DNA of 64,000 nucleotides, taken from the NCBI GenBank assembly GCA_032433765.1, contig JAVIAB010000025.1, positions 41,476,148 to 41,540,147 of the forward strand. The letters run 5' to 3'. Origin of the DNA: Megaustenia siamemsis (lineage: Eukaryota > Mollusca > Gastropoda > Stylommatophora > Ariophantidae). Below are positions 20,845 through 30,494 of this stretch, in pieces. The position numbers and the translations under genes are program-made. The notes under the pieces were generated by a model that saw only the letters and a list, made by a program, of their open reading frames with translations, did not search any database and was not told the DNA's origin. How positions within the stretch are numbered: the stretch's first letter is position 1; each line of letters starts with the position of its first letter.

Positions 20845-21416
20845 TTCTTCTTCTGCTTCTTCTTTTTCTTCTTCTTCTTCTTCTTCTGCTTCTTCTTCCT
20901 CTTCTTCTTCTGCTTCTTCTGCTTCTTCTGCTTTTCTTCTTCTTCTTCTTCCTCTTCTCTTCTTCTGCTTCTACCTCTTCTTCTTCTTCTGCTTCTACCT
21001 CTTCTTCTTCTTCTGCTTCTACCTCTTCTCCTTCTTCTGCTTCTTCTTCTTCCTCTTCTTCTTCTGCTTCTACCTCTTCTCCTTCTTCTGCTTCTACCTC
21101 TTCTTCTTCTGCTTCTTCTTCGCTTCTTCTCTTCTTCTTCTGCTTCTTCCTCTTCTTCTTCCTCTTCTCTTCTTCTGCTTCTACCTCTTCTGCTTCTTCT
21201 GCTTCTTCTTCTTCCTCTGCTTCTTCTGCTTTTTCCTCTTCTTCTTCTTCTTCTGCTTCTTCTTCCTCTTCCTCTTCTGCTTCTTCTTCTTCTGCTTCTT
21301 CCTCTTCTTCCTTTCCTCTTCTTCTTCTTCTGCTTCCTTCTCTTCTTCTTCTGCTTCTTCTTCCTCTTCTTCCTCTTCTTCTTCTGCTTCCTCTTCTTCT
21401 TCTACTTCTTTCCTTC
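20470..21416 (-). repeat. Expanded GAA/CTT tract = LINE-F 3' tail
   Basis: About 950 bp of almost pure pyrimidine on the plus strand (CTT, CCT, TCTTCTG). Its right edge joins the conserved LINE-F 3' end (TTTGCCTTTCAGCGTCGAGG, minus strand) exactly where other LINE-F copies carry a short GAA tail (for example 53270-53290 and 17751-17766). It is therefore an overgrown 3' tail. Such long polypurine-polypyrimidine mirror DNA can form triplexes. Confidence 0.92.
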
Positions 21417-21655
21417 CTCATTTGCCTTTCAGCGTCGAGGGGAGACATAATTTGCAGACTTTTGGTCTTCTGTAGGCTTCTCCCACTGTTATGTTTCCAA
21501 GTGTTTCTAATATTCTGTCAATCCATCTGTCGTGGTCGACCCTTGGGTCTGGTGTTCTCGCAACGTTTATTGAAGGCTCGTTGTGCTGTATTTAAATCTT
21601 TCTGTCTTACCACGTGGCCAAACCATTTTATCTGTTGTTTCTTTATGTATCCTAT
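21417..21655 (-). pseudogene. LINE-F 3' part, left of SINE1 and hAT
   Basis: Minus strand holds the 3' end, WIDRILETLGNITVGEAYRR-like sequence, and a KHNEPSINVARTPDPRVDHD-type segment. The element continues beyond SINE1 (21656-21909), a 20-bp stretch, and the hAT (21942-25183) to 25184-25350. Confidence 0.8.
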
Positions 21656-21909
21656 AAAAAGTAAAGAGCCCCTGTCACGCCAAGTGGCGTATAGGGAATA
21701 CGGTGTTAGTGACTATAAATTTTACAGACCTTCAGCAAATGATTTTTTGGATAATGTGGTCGGTATTACGCCCATGCCGTTTACTTTCCCAGAAAAAAAT
21801 CCGGTACCCATTAAAGGCTGGGTGAACCCGGAAGCCGTCGGTTGGGATCGAACCCTACCCCTTGTCGTTTGTAGTCCAGCTCACTAACCACTGAGCTATC
21901 GCGGCTCCC
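21656..21909 (-). mobile_element. SINE1, full length with 13-bp TSD, in LINE-F
   Basis: Minus-strand copy. Target duplications TTATGTATCCTAT (21643-21655) and TTATGTATTCTAT (21910-21922) differ at one base. B-box GGGTTCGATCCCAA on the minus strand is canonical. It inserted in LINE-F sequence (compare 18405-18425). Confidence 0.92.
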
Positions 21910-21941
21910 TTATGTATTCTATGGCGGGAATTATTCGTAGC

Positions 21942-24900
21942 CATAGGCGGATCTAGGGGGGGTCATGGGGGGCATTGCCCCCCCCCCCCCCAAAAAAAAA
22001 AAAACGTACTTCTTAGTACATTCATTAATAAAGTGAGAGCAACGTTTGTTTACTTATTATTATTATTTTTAAAGAAGAAAAGAGGTAATATAAAAAAAAA
22101 ATTCACAAATATATAGGTCTATTTATTCAATCTTTTGATATTGAAATCATGTCCACGGAAAAACAACTAAAAAAATACGATATTTTTTGTGTACGATTGT
22201 TCTTCTGTGAAGAAAATGTTAATTATTTATCGCTCTGGCGGTGCCAAAATTGCCGTGCTGATTTGATTTTATGACAGCACAAGGGACAAGGGAGTAGATA
22301 TGTTTAATGAGTGTTTGCCGGTGTACATATATTTGTTATATATGCTGTAAAAAGGACTTCATTTAGTTGCGGACTACCTGTTTTATTTTAGTTGTTATTA
22401 ATGTCTAAAGGTTTTAATATATAATATTTTAAAAATGAAACGAATTACAAATTTCTTTCAAAAAGTTTCAAAATCACACGAAACTGAAACTCGATCTGCT
22501 TTTATGCTTCCTGATTTTACACCTACATCTAGGGTCGATATTAGTCCTAGTGAAACGAAGGATAAAAAAATTACTATTACATCAACAACTACTAATACAG
22601 TTAACAGTGAGCCAGTTTCTGAAAGTGATCTCGTTCCAAAGCTAGTCTGCCTAATACTCGTACAATTACATTTATAAAAGTGAAGCTGGTCCACTCAATA
22701 GTGATATTAATAATCAGTGTGAGACGGACTTTGGGCAATTTAAATTATGGACCAGTGGCAGGACCCAGTATGGATATTAATAGTCAGTGTGAGATGGACT
22801 TGGGCGATTTAAATTCTGGACCAGTAAGGCCAGTCTTAAGATCTTACCCGCCTTCACTGTGTGGTAAAGTCAACCGTTCTTTTTCTAAAGCTTATTTTGA
22901 ACAATATCACTGGCTAGAATATAGTAAACGAAAAGATGCAGCATTTTGTTACGTTTGTCGTGTATTTGACAAATCTTTTGCATGTGAAGAAACATTTACT
23001 AAATCTGGTTTTAGAAACTGGAAAAAATTAAAAGAAAAACTTGATAAACATGGAAAAAGTAAAAGTCATTTGTTATGCATGGAAAAATATGCAATGCATA
23101 AATATAGTAATGAAAAAGGAAGTGTCATGTCAATGATTTCAAAATCACATAAGACCGAAGTGGAAAAAAACAAAGAGTACATGGCGAAAGTTGTTGATGT
23201 TATTATACTTCTTGGAAGACAGGGCATTGCGTTCAGAGGACATGATGAAAGAAAGAATCTAATAGTAGGGGTAATTTCTTAGAGTTCTGCGAGGTGTTTG
23301 CTAAGTATGATAGTACATTTAAACAAAATTTTACAAAAAACATTTCATTTTGTAGCAAAACTATTGTGAATGAAGTGATTGACATAACTTCAGCTCTTCT
23401 TTTTGAGAAAATAGTTAAAGAGGTTAAAAGATGCGAGTTTTTTCAATTATGGCTGATGAGGCAAGATGTCAGAAACAGCAACAATTGTCTCTCTGCGTTC
23501 GGTATGTTGACGATGAACTCACTCCACATGAAAGATTCCTTGCTTTCTATGATTGCTCAAGCAAACGAACAGCAATAGATTTAGCTGATTTGATAATGAC
23601 TGTTCTTCGGAAGTTTAGTATTGAAGGATTATCAGTAATAGCGCAAACTTATGATGGTGCCGCAGTAATGTCTGGTGATGTTGGAGGGCTGCAAGCTAAA
23701 ATTAGAGAGTTTTATCCTGAAGCTGTTTACTTCCACTGTTATGCACATAAGGTTGCACTTATTGTAACAGACATTTGTAAAAACATAGAATCGAGACTTC
23801 AAGAATTTTATTCAATGCTTTGGAATCATTGTATGTACATTTTTCAAAACCGTCAAATCATGATGCTTTAAGAACGGTGTCAGGATTGTTACAGACAAAG
23901 CCTTTTGAAATAATTTCATTAAGTACAACTAGGTGGACATGCAGGTACCAGAATTGTAATCTGTGATTAAACACTATGATAATGTAGTGGCAGCTTTAAA
24001 ATTTGAAATTGACAGAAATGAAGACAAAGACTCCATAGAAGCCATTGGAATTTTGAAATCAATATCAACATTTAATTTCATTGTCAACCTGTTTGTTTTT
24101 CATGAAATCCTGTCTTATACCCACGTATTAAGTCTATGTATGCAGAATGCAAATGTCACTTTAGGACAGGCTGCAGAACTGATAACAAATACTATGCGGA
24201 CAATAGTAGACAAGAGAACTGATGATGAATTTTCTAAGATTTGGAAGAATATTGAAGAATTTTCACTGAAACACGGCATATGCTTAGAAAGTCCTACTGT
24301 ATGTAAGAAAAGAAAACATGAAGAAAGTGTGATGCTAAAAGACAGTTTTGTTCTCTCAACTGTTGGAAAACCCCTAGATGGCCCTGAAAGTGTGAGCAAT
24401 AAAGAATACTGGAAGATGAAAGTATATTTTGAAGTTATTGATGTCTTTGCAGCAAGGTTAAAGGAAAGATTTAGTGAAGAATCCTTACAACTCGCATGTG
24501 CTGTTGATGGGCTGTTTTGTTTGGATTATGAAAAGGCAACTCCATTTGTAAAGAAATATGCTGAGTGTTTAGGACTGAATGTTACTATCCTGAAAGCAGA
24601 AATATCAATTGTCAAAACATTAATTAGGAGCAAAGAAGGGGAAGTTTCACAATTCAGCTTTAGCCACTTAAAAGAGGTAGTAAACAAGAACACTTACCCA
24701 CATTTCATAAAATTCTAAGGGCTGCTATAACCATACCAATAAGCTCATCAGCATGTGAAAGAAGTTTTTCTGCGATGAGCAGGATTAAGACTTGGCTGAG
24801 GTCATCAATGACACAAGATAGACTTCGTAATTTGGCGGTGCTTCACATAGAAAAAACATTGCTTAAAAACACCATCACGAGTGAAGAAGTTATGCAGAAA

Positions 24901-25183
24901 TTTGCAGAAAAGCCTAGACGAATTAAACTGATGTAATTGGTGAGTACAGATTTTCTTTTTTTTTTTGTGCCGTTTTAATTTTTATAAAATGCATATTTTA
25001 TGCTGTATACTTATTCCCGTTATTATTAGAAAAGTCAAATTGCGTCAAAGGTCTAATGACGATTATACACAAGTGACTCACACCCTTATTGCTGATAGCG
25101 CGAAGATGTCTATGCAAACCTGAAACAAAACAGTAGGCCTATAGCAGTGCCCCCCCAAAATTTTAAGGCTAGATCCGCCTATG
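21942..25183 (+). mobile_element. hAT-superfamily DNA transposon, 3.24 kb
   Basis: Perfect 15-bp terminal inverted repeats CATAGGCGGATCTAG at both ends, followed by G/C-run subterminal sequence (GGGGGGCATTGCCCCCCC left, GCAGTGCCCCCCC right). An exact 8-bp target duplication TTCGTAGC flanks it (21934-21941 and 25184-25191). The 8-bp TSD, terminal CA...TG ends and internal TTF-zinc-finger/hAT-dimerisation protein are diagnostic for hAT. It interrupts LINE-F. Ends look mobilisable in trans; the transposase is broken. Confidence 0.96.
22435..24936 (+). pseudogene. hAT transposase (ZMYM1/TTF-zinc-finger, DUF4371 type), frameshifted
   Basis: Start ATG at 22435 (MKRITNFFQKVSKSHE). TTF-type zinc finger at 22880-23090 (SFSKAYFEQYHWLEYSKRKD, AAFCYVCRVFDKSF, WKKLKEKLDKHGKSKSHL). 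DUF4371/RNase H-like core: KNKEYMAKVVDVIILLGRQG, FRGHDERKN, SIMADEARCQKQQQLSLCVR with the first acidic residues, and TYDGAAVMSGDVGGLQAKI with the second. FHCYAHKVALIV follows. C-terminal hAT dimerisation: ITIPISSSACERSFSAMSRI (catalytic Glu in CERSFS), then TWLRSSMTQDRLRNLAVLHI, stop at 24934-24936. Breaks lie near 22675, 23280, 23440, 23870-23960 and 24715. A 70-bp duplication (22703/22773) sits in the N-terminal part. The family cuts and pastes its own element. Not functional here. Confidence 0.93.
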
Positions 25184-25350
25184 TTCGTAGCATTTTGTTT
25201 ATGTTCATTTCTGATCTTTATCCCTCACTCAGGCTGGTTCCTATCATTCGGCTAACACATTTAATCTTAGTAATGGTTATTTGTCTTATTGTTCTTGAGT
25301 CTAGTGTCCAGACTGGTATTGGTAGCACAACGTGGGATGAAGATTCTGCA
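25184..25350 (-). pseudogene. LINE-F, continuation right of hAT
   Basis: Matches 18436-18590: minus strand CYQYQSGHXTRTIRQITITK and KCVSRMIGTSLSEG-type sequence. Together with 21417-21655 it reconstitutes the LINE-F target, giving the order LINE-F first, then SINE1 and hAT. Confidence 0.8.
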
Positions 25351-25374
25351 TCCTGCATGTTGATAACTACAAGA

Positions 25375-26630
25375 TAACTGCATAAATAACTACAAGAAAT
25401 GATGGACATAATAGTAAAAGAAAGCAACAAGAAAGGTCTCAGTCTGAATAGTAAGAAAACAGAAGTAATGGTGACATCGAAGAAACAATCATCACCATCA
25501 TGCAGCATAAAAAGAAACAAGTGCAACGCTTCAAATACTCGGGCACAATAATAACATCAGATGGAAGGTGCACAAAAGAAATATAAAAAAAAAACAGAAT
25601 AGCTCAGGCCAAAATAGCCTTTCAGAAGATGCAAAATATCTTATTCAACAAATCCATAGAAGTGATAAAGAGAGTTCATCGTGCTAAATAGAACCAATTC
25701 TGACTTATGGAAGTGAATTGTAGACAGTAAATAAACAAATAAAAAGACGATTTGAGGTCACAGAGATGGGATTTCTCAGAAGAATGTTGAAAGTTCCATT
25801 CACAGCTAAACAGACAAATGAGGACATTCTCAAAGAGGCTACACAAAAATGTATCTATCTATTGACCTTTCGAGCCGTAGCCGGCCCATAGGGCGTAGAC
25901 CAAGATACTCCTTCTCTTGTCTGAATTTTTGTTCTAGCAGTTTTTAATTCTTTTAAAGATATTTATCAAATCTCGCCATTTGTCTCTGTTCTGTGCAAGC
26001 AGCTCTATCTCATTGATGAGCCGATTCATGCTGATCTTGCCTCTCTGATCAATGTTCTTCTCAGTGTCTCTCTGGGCTTCCTCTTTTCTCTTACCTGTTG
26101 TTTCCCGCAATATGCTTGCTTTGCTATTCGGTTATTATCTCTCCTCATCACATGTCCAACATATGACCATCGTCTTTTCTTTATTACTGAAGATATTAGT
26201 GGTTGATTGGCGATTTCTCTAATTCCTCGTTTGTTTTGAATTCGCTCCCTGCTATACTAAGTTTTTTCCTTAGACATTTATTTTCGAATGCGTTCAACTT
26301 GTTTCTGTGTCTCTTGTTGTTTTCCAGCTTTCACACGCATACGTAAGGGTTGAACACAAAAATGGAGCTCATAAAAATATCAGAAAGAAACAATCAACAT
26401 TTTTCGGGCACACCATGAGAAGAGGAAAGTTGGAATACTTGGTTACAACTGGCAAAATAAAAGGAAAGAGAGATCGCGGATGACAGATAGAGGAAATTCT
26501 GGATAGCTTGGTGTCATGGCATGGAAAACAGTCAACAACAGAACTGATACGATGGGCGGTAGATAATTTATGGAAGGACATGATCGCCTACGCCAACCTG
26601 TATGGCACAATATGATGATGATGTTGATAA
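25375..26630 (+). pseudogene. LINE-A RT C-terminal copy, interrupted by LINE-B
   Basis: MDIIVKESNKKGLSLNSKKT, FKYSGTIITSDGRCTKEI, AQAKIAFQKMQNILFNKSIE, PILTYGSEL, GFLRRMLKVPFTAKQTNEDI appear before 25851. After the insertion the element continues ELIKISERNNQHFSGTP, GKLEYLVTTGKIKGKRDR, LDSLVSWHGKQSTTELIRWA and DMIAYANLYGTI, then a TGATGATGATG-like tail at 26612-26625. Several stops. RTE-like. Confidence 0.85.
25852..26353 (-). pseudogene. LINE-B 3' half inserted in LINE-A, 11-bp TSD
   Basis: Target duplication ACACAAAAATG at 25841-25851 and 26354-26364 is exact. Minus strand reads from TYACESWKTTRDTETS-like sequence, through KKRRWSYVGHVMRRDNNRIA and TGKRKEEAQRDTEKNIDQRG, to WRDLINIFKRIKNC and a GATA-type tetranucleotide 3' tail (TATCTATCTATT on plus). 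Very similar to 62965-63330. 5'-truncated insertion by target-primed reverse transcription. Confidence 0.88.
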
Positions 26631-26639
26631 CAATAAAAC

Positions 26640-27050
26640 TATATCAACCAACGTGATAACTTCCTCTAATCTCGTTCCATGATATCAATCGCCATTCTTC
26701 AGTTTGACTCTAATCTCCAAGTAAAAACGACACCATCAACAACTGTATTGATTCTATGTCATCGCTGGCCCAATGACGTCAGACAAACACACTCTGTGCA
26801 CTGACAGTCCTGACACATGATTGACAGTTGACACCGGTCGAGATACCAGGGACTAGAAACCTCCACCGAGGCTAGCTAGAGTGACAGTTGCTCGTAGAGA
26901 GGGCGAGAGCAGGGTATTTTAGCTATTTGGCTCTTTTACTATGTCACAAATAATAAATAATAGCAAATTTTTTTGTTTTTATATAAATAACAAGAGGAGC
27001 CTTCGTTGGCATATGAAACATATGGAAGTCCAAAGTAATTAGGTTAAATT
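26640..27050. promoter_or_regulatory. Unique island with CRE and PBX-MEIS-like sites (tentative)
   Basis: Non-repetitive stretch without coding sequence. It contains the palindromic CRE TGACGTCA at 26774-26781 and TGATTGACAG at 26818-26827, the known PBX-MEIS/PREP composite site, within about 55 bp, plus a nearby repeat of TGACAGT. Regulatory function is inference only. Confidence 0.3.
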
Positions 27051-27054
27051 AAAA

Positions 27055-27480
27055 AATTATATTGTTCAACTCCAATGTTAAATCAATCCTATTATATGGA
27101 TGTGAAGCATGGAGAACAATAAAAGTGGCAATCACGAAGATACGACCTTCATTAATGGATGCTTGCGTAGAATAAAAGGATGGAAATGGCAGGACAAAAT
27201 CACTAACATAGAATTATTGAAATGTACCAGTCAAATACCAGTGGATAAAGAGATACGGCGAAGACAATGGCGCTGATAGACACACACTGCGAAAGCCAGC
27301 TGAGAGTATAACACAACAGACCTTTTTTGGAATCCCCAGGGGAAGAGACAAAGAGGAAGGACAAAATATTCATAGAGAAGACAGATGGAAGCAGAGATGA
27401 AGATGATGAGGAAGACATGAATGATCTTAAAAGATTGGCAAGAAACAGAACGACTTGAAAAATGTTTGTTGGAGACTGAT
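27055..27480 (+). pseudogene. LINE-C RT C-terminal fragment
   Basis: LFNSNVKSILLYGCEAWRTI, TKIRPSLMDACLRRIKGWKW, QDKITNIELLKCTSQIPVDK, RRRQWR, then FLESPGEETKRKDK and DMNDLKRLARNRTT, ending VGDxCSRG. This follows the familiar 'LYGSETWRTTK...RRRWGWIGH...WNPQGKRKRGRP...RLAQDR..WR..V.GLCSRG' tail of a widespread invertebrate LINE. Frameshifted. Confidence 0.8.
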
Positions 27481-27699
27481 GCTCCAGAGGGAGCTGAAAG
27501 TGTTTATTAAAAGCATATGTTCCACAGGTAGCTGAAAGTGTTTCAAACTACGATTTGTAGACGTGTGTAAACGCGACATGAAAACTCTGAAGATAAACTC
27601 TGTAGCCTGGAAGAAATAGCTGCAGACCGCAATCTTTGGAAACACACTCTAAAGCTCTAACTCAAACAAGAGGCAGACAGATTCATAGAAAAAGAGAAT
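27481..27699. other. Decayed sequence downstream of LINE-C
   Basis: Contains two similar blocks (AGCTGAAAGTGTTT at 27494 and 27531) and an RTE-like snatch (LEEIAADRNLWKHTLKL). Otherwise unassigned. Confidence 0.4.
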
Positions 27700-28078
27700 C
27701 ATCATCATGTACCATACCGGTTGGCGTAGGTGATCATGTCCCTCCACAATCTTCTATCTACAGTGCATCGTATCAGTTCTGTTGTTGACTGTTTTCCATG
27801 CCATGACACCAAGCTATCCAGTATTTTTCTCTCTTTGTCGCCCGCGATCTCTCTTTCCTTTTATTTTGCCAGTTGTAACCAAGTATTCCAACTTTCCTCT
27901 TCTCATGATGTGCCCGAAAAATGTTGATTGCTTCTTTCTGATGTTTTTTATGAGCTCCCTTTTGTGTTGGCCTCTTTGAGAACTTCCTTATTGGTCTTTT
28001 TAGCTGTCGGGGAACTTTCAACTTTCTTCTGAGAAATCCATCTCTGTGGCCTCTAATCGTCTTTTCATGAAAATGAGA
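27700..28078 (-). pseudogene. LINE-A 3' part, minus strand
   Basis: Minus strand: KRRLEATEMDFSEES, FPDS-KKTNKEVLKEANTKR, SGTSxEERKVGILGYNWQNK, KILDSLVSWHGKQSTTELIR, and a CATCATCATG start that corresponds to the TGA tail. The TGA tail lies at 27700-27707. Confidence 0.83.
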
Positions 28079-28194
28079 ATACACGCCGAAAAAAAAACGA
28101 AAAAATTACATTTCTTGGGGCGCTGCAAAATCTATAGTCAACCATGACTGACTGAGTCTACATAACATTATATACCCCTTTTTCTTGTTTCTAT

Positions 28195-28772
28195 TGTCAT
28201 AAACATAATAGTACATAATAGTAAAAGAAAGCAACAAGAAAGGTCTCAGTCTGAACAATAAGAAAACAGAAGTAATGGTCATATTGAAGAAACAATCACA
28301 CATCATGCAGCATAAAAATAAACGAGACAAATCTGTAACAAGTGCAACGTTTCAAATACTTGGCACAATAATAACATCAGATGGGAGATGCACCACAGAA
28401 ATAAAAAGCAGAATAGCTAAGGCCAAATAGCATTTCAGAAAATGAAAAATATCTTATGCAACAAATCTATGTCAATGAAAATGAGAAAGAGAGTTCATCG
28501 ATGCTATATAGAACAAATTCTGACCTATGGAAGAGAATCATGGACAGTAGACAAACAATGAAAAGACGATTAGAGGCCAGAGATGGGATTTCTCAGAAAA
28601 TGTTGAAAGTTCCCTGGACAGCTAAAAAGACCAATGAGGAAGTTCTCAAAGAGGCCAACACAAAAAGGGAGCTCTTAAAACATCAGAAAGAAGCAATCAG
28701 CATTTTTCTGGCACATCATGAGAAGAGTAAAGTTGGAATACTTGGTTACAACTGGCAAATAAAAGGAAGAGA
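28195..28772 (+). pseudogene. LINE-A copy ending in a CTAA microsatellite
   Basis: IVKESNKKGLSLNNKKTEVM, FKYLAQ-like, TSDGRCTTEIKSRIAKAK, KRVHRCYIEQILTYGRESWT, KVPWTAKKTNEEVLKEANTK, SGTS.EKSKVGILGYNWQIK. The element is cut at the codons for GKIKGK and replaced by a CTAA/CTAG tract, so its normal 3' end is missing. Confidence 0.83.
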
Positions 28773-29115
28773 GTTAACTAACTAGCTAGCTAACTAACTA
28801 ACTAGCTAGCTAACTAACAACTAAATAACTAACTAGCTAGCTAACTAACTAGCTAGCTAACAACTAAATAACTAACTAGCTAGCTAACTAACTAGCTAAC
28901 TAACTAGCTGGCTAGCTAACTAGCTAGCTATCTAACTAACTAAATAGCTAGCTAGCTAACTAACTAACTATCTAGCTAACTAACTAACTAGCTAACTAAC
29001 TAGCTAACTATATAGCTAACTATCTAACTGACTGCCTAACTAACTACTAACAACCTAACTAGCTAACTAACTAGCTAAATAACTAGCTAACTAACTAACT
29101 AGCTAACTAACCAGA
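28773..29115. repeat. CTAA/CTAG tetranucleotide tract
   Basis: Continuous (CTAA)n and (CTAG)n with rare CTAT and CTGG units. The CTAGCTAG parts are palindromic. Related CCAACCAG runs appear at 29498-29570. Confidence 0.95.
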
Positions 29116-29180
29116 GACAAACAAAAATTGAATGAATATTATTCTAGAGGCAAACTTCCGAGGCGAGAAATCAGCGAATC

Positions 29181-29487
29181 ATTTCAGGGGAAAAGCTATG
29201 TTTACAACACTCGGAAAAAATCATAATCCATAGCAGGGAAAAAAAAAGACAATAACTACAGACAGTCCGATATCATAATCCATAGCAGGGAAAAAAAAGA
29301 CAATAACTACAGACAGTCCGATATCATAATCCATAGCAGAAAAAAAAAAGACAATAACTACAGACAGTCCGATACGGGTTCGATCCTGCTTCGGTTTGGG
29401 CTGTCTACTGTTCCTTCTTTTTTTCTGTTGATTATTTGTGAATTTTTTTCCGAGAGTTTTGTAAACATGCTCGTCCTCTGAAATGGT
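29181..29487. repeat. Foldback/MITE-like element with inner 53-bp repeat
   Basis: About 40-bp imperfect inverted repeats: left CATTTCAGGGGA...ATGTTTACAA..CTCGGAAAAAA (29181-29222), right its complement (29445-29487). Inside are three copies of a 50-55 bp unit with GACAATAACTACAGACAGTC and a B-box-like GGGTTCGATCCTG at 29376-29388. Could be a foldback transposon or two opposed SINE ends; no clear TSD. Confidence 0.55.
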
Positions 29488-29497
29488 TAACCGATCA

Positions 29498-29802
29498 ACC
29501 AACCAGACAGTCAGCCAACCTGCCAGACAATCAACCAACCAGCCAGACAATCAACCAACCAGCCAAATATCCAATGCGCCAACTAATAAACAGAGCCAAA
29601 AAATCCACCAACATTTGACTTGACTTAGCCTTGCAGTTCCTTATGGAGCAAAGGGCAGCAACCATACTCTACCAACGGAACCAGTTCTGTGCGTCTGTTC
29701 CAAGTGAGCTCACGTCCATCCTGCAGCTTTTTCGTCTGTCTTGGCTGTTCTTCTCCAGGTATGCTTGAGCCTTCCAGCTCTCCTACTCTCTCAGTCCATT
29801 TA
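29498..29802. other. CCAACCAG-rich stretch and unassigned spacer
   Basis: Positions 29498-29570 repeat (C)CAACCAGCCAGACAATCAA three times. 29618-29800 is of normal complexity; its minus strand is open for 60 codons but shows no motif. Confidence 0.5.
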
Positions 29803-30165
29803 AACATTTCGCGAATTGAACAGATAAAATATGTTCTGTTTGAAAACTATTAATGAACTATAACTGACGTGTTTGAGTATTTCGAGAACGGTGCCGTTAT
29901 ATTATGATCCGTTTGAGAACGGCTGATGTACTATATATGACTTGTTTGCATGTTTCGCGAATTGAAAAGATATAATATGCCCCGTTTATGAATTGACTAT
30001 TTATGGCTTATTTGCACATTTCGCGAATTGAACAGATATAATATTCTCCGTTTTAGAACGACTGATGTACTATATTGACTTCTTTCCACTTTTCGCGAAT
30101 TTACCACTTATACATTTATGTTCCGTTTGAGAACTGACTATATCTGACTTGTTTGAACATTCAAT
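29803..30165. repeat. Diverged tandem repeat of about 75 bp, 5 copies
   Basis: CATTTCGCGAATTGAACAGA, then a TATAATATG block, CCGTTTGAGAAC and ATATGACTTGTTTG recur with 10-20 percent divergence. This is clearly older than neighbouring arrays. Confidence 0.85.
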
Positions 30166-30490
30166 CAATTTCTATTTGTAGTCTTTTTTGAAACTCTGAA
30201 ACAAAAGACTGTGACAAGTGACATAAAATCATATTTCTCTCTGTAAGAAATCACGTGACAGCCAGTCAGTGTCTGCCCTCTCTGGATTTAATCTAGACAA
30301 GACAATCTCCTTGTCTGTCATTTTTCCGCTTTTCAAACTGCCGGTCTATTCTTAATGTCTGAAGCTTAATTGACAGATGTAGAAAACATATCAACTGTGT
30401 ACTTTGGTTAGGGTTGAGACGCTGTTCCAAAGAAGCGCCGCTCTGGCGTTTTCTGTCCCATAATGGACGTCTGAGGTAAGATTTCGTCGA
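30166..30490. other. Unique spacer before the 60-bp array
   Basis: No gene recognised. Contains TTAATTGACAG near 30367, close to a PBX-MEIS site, and ends with a donor-like GAG|GTAAGA at 30474 that has no supporting open frame. Confidence 0.35.
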
Positions 30491-30494
30491 TGAG

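Noticed and set aside
20365..21450. Open frames over the CTT tract encoding poly-Phe/Leu/Ser (plus) or poly-Glu/Arg (minus)
   Set aside because: Low-complexity translation of an expanded LINE tail; no start context, domain or conservation.
30470..30482. Splice-donor-like GAG|GTAAGA
   Set aside because: No open or conserved exon precedes it; ATGGACGTC is followed directly by a stop.
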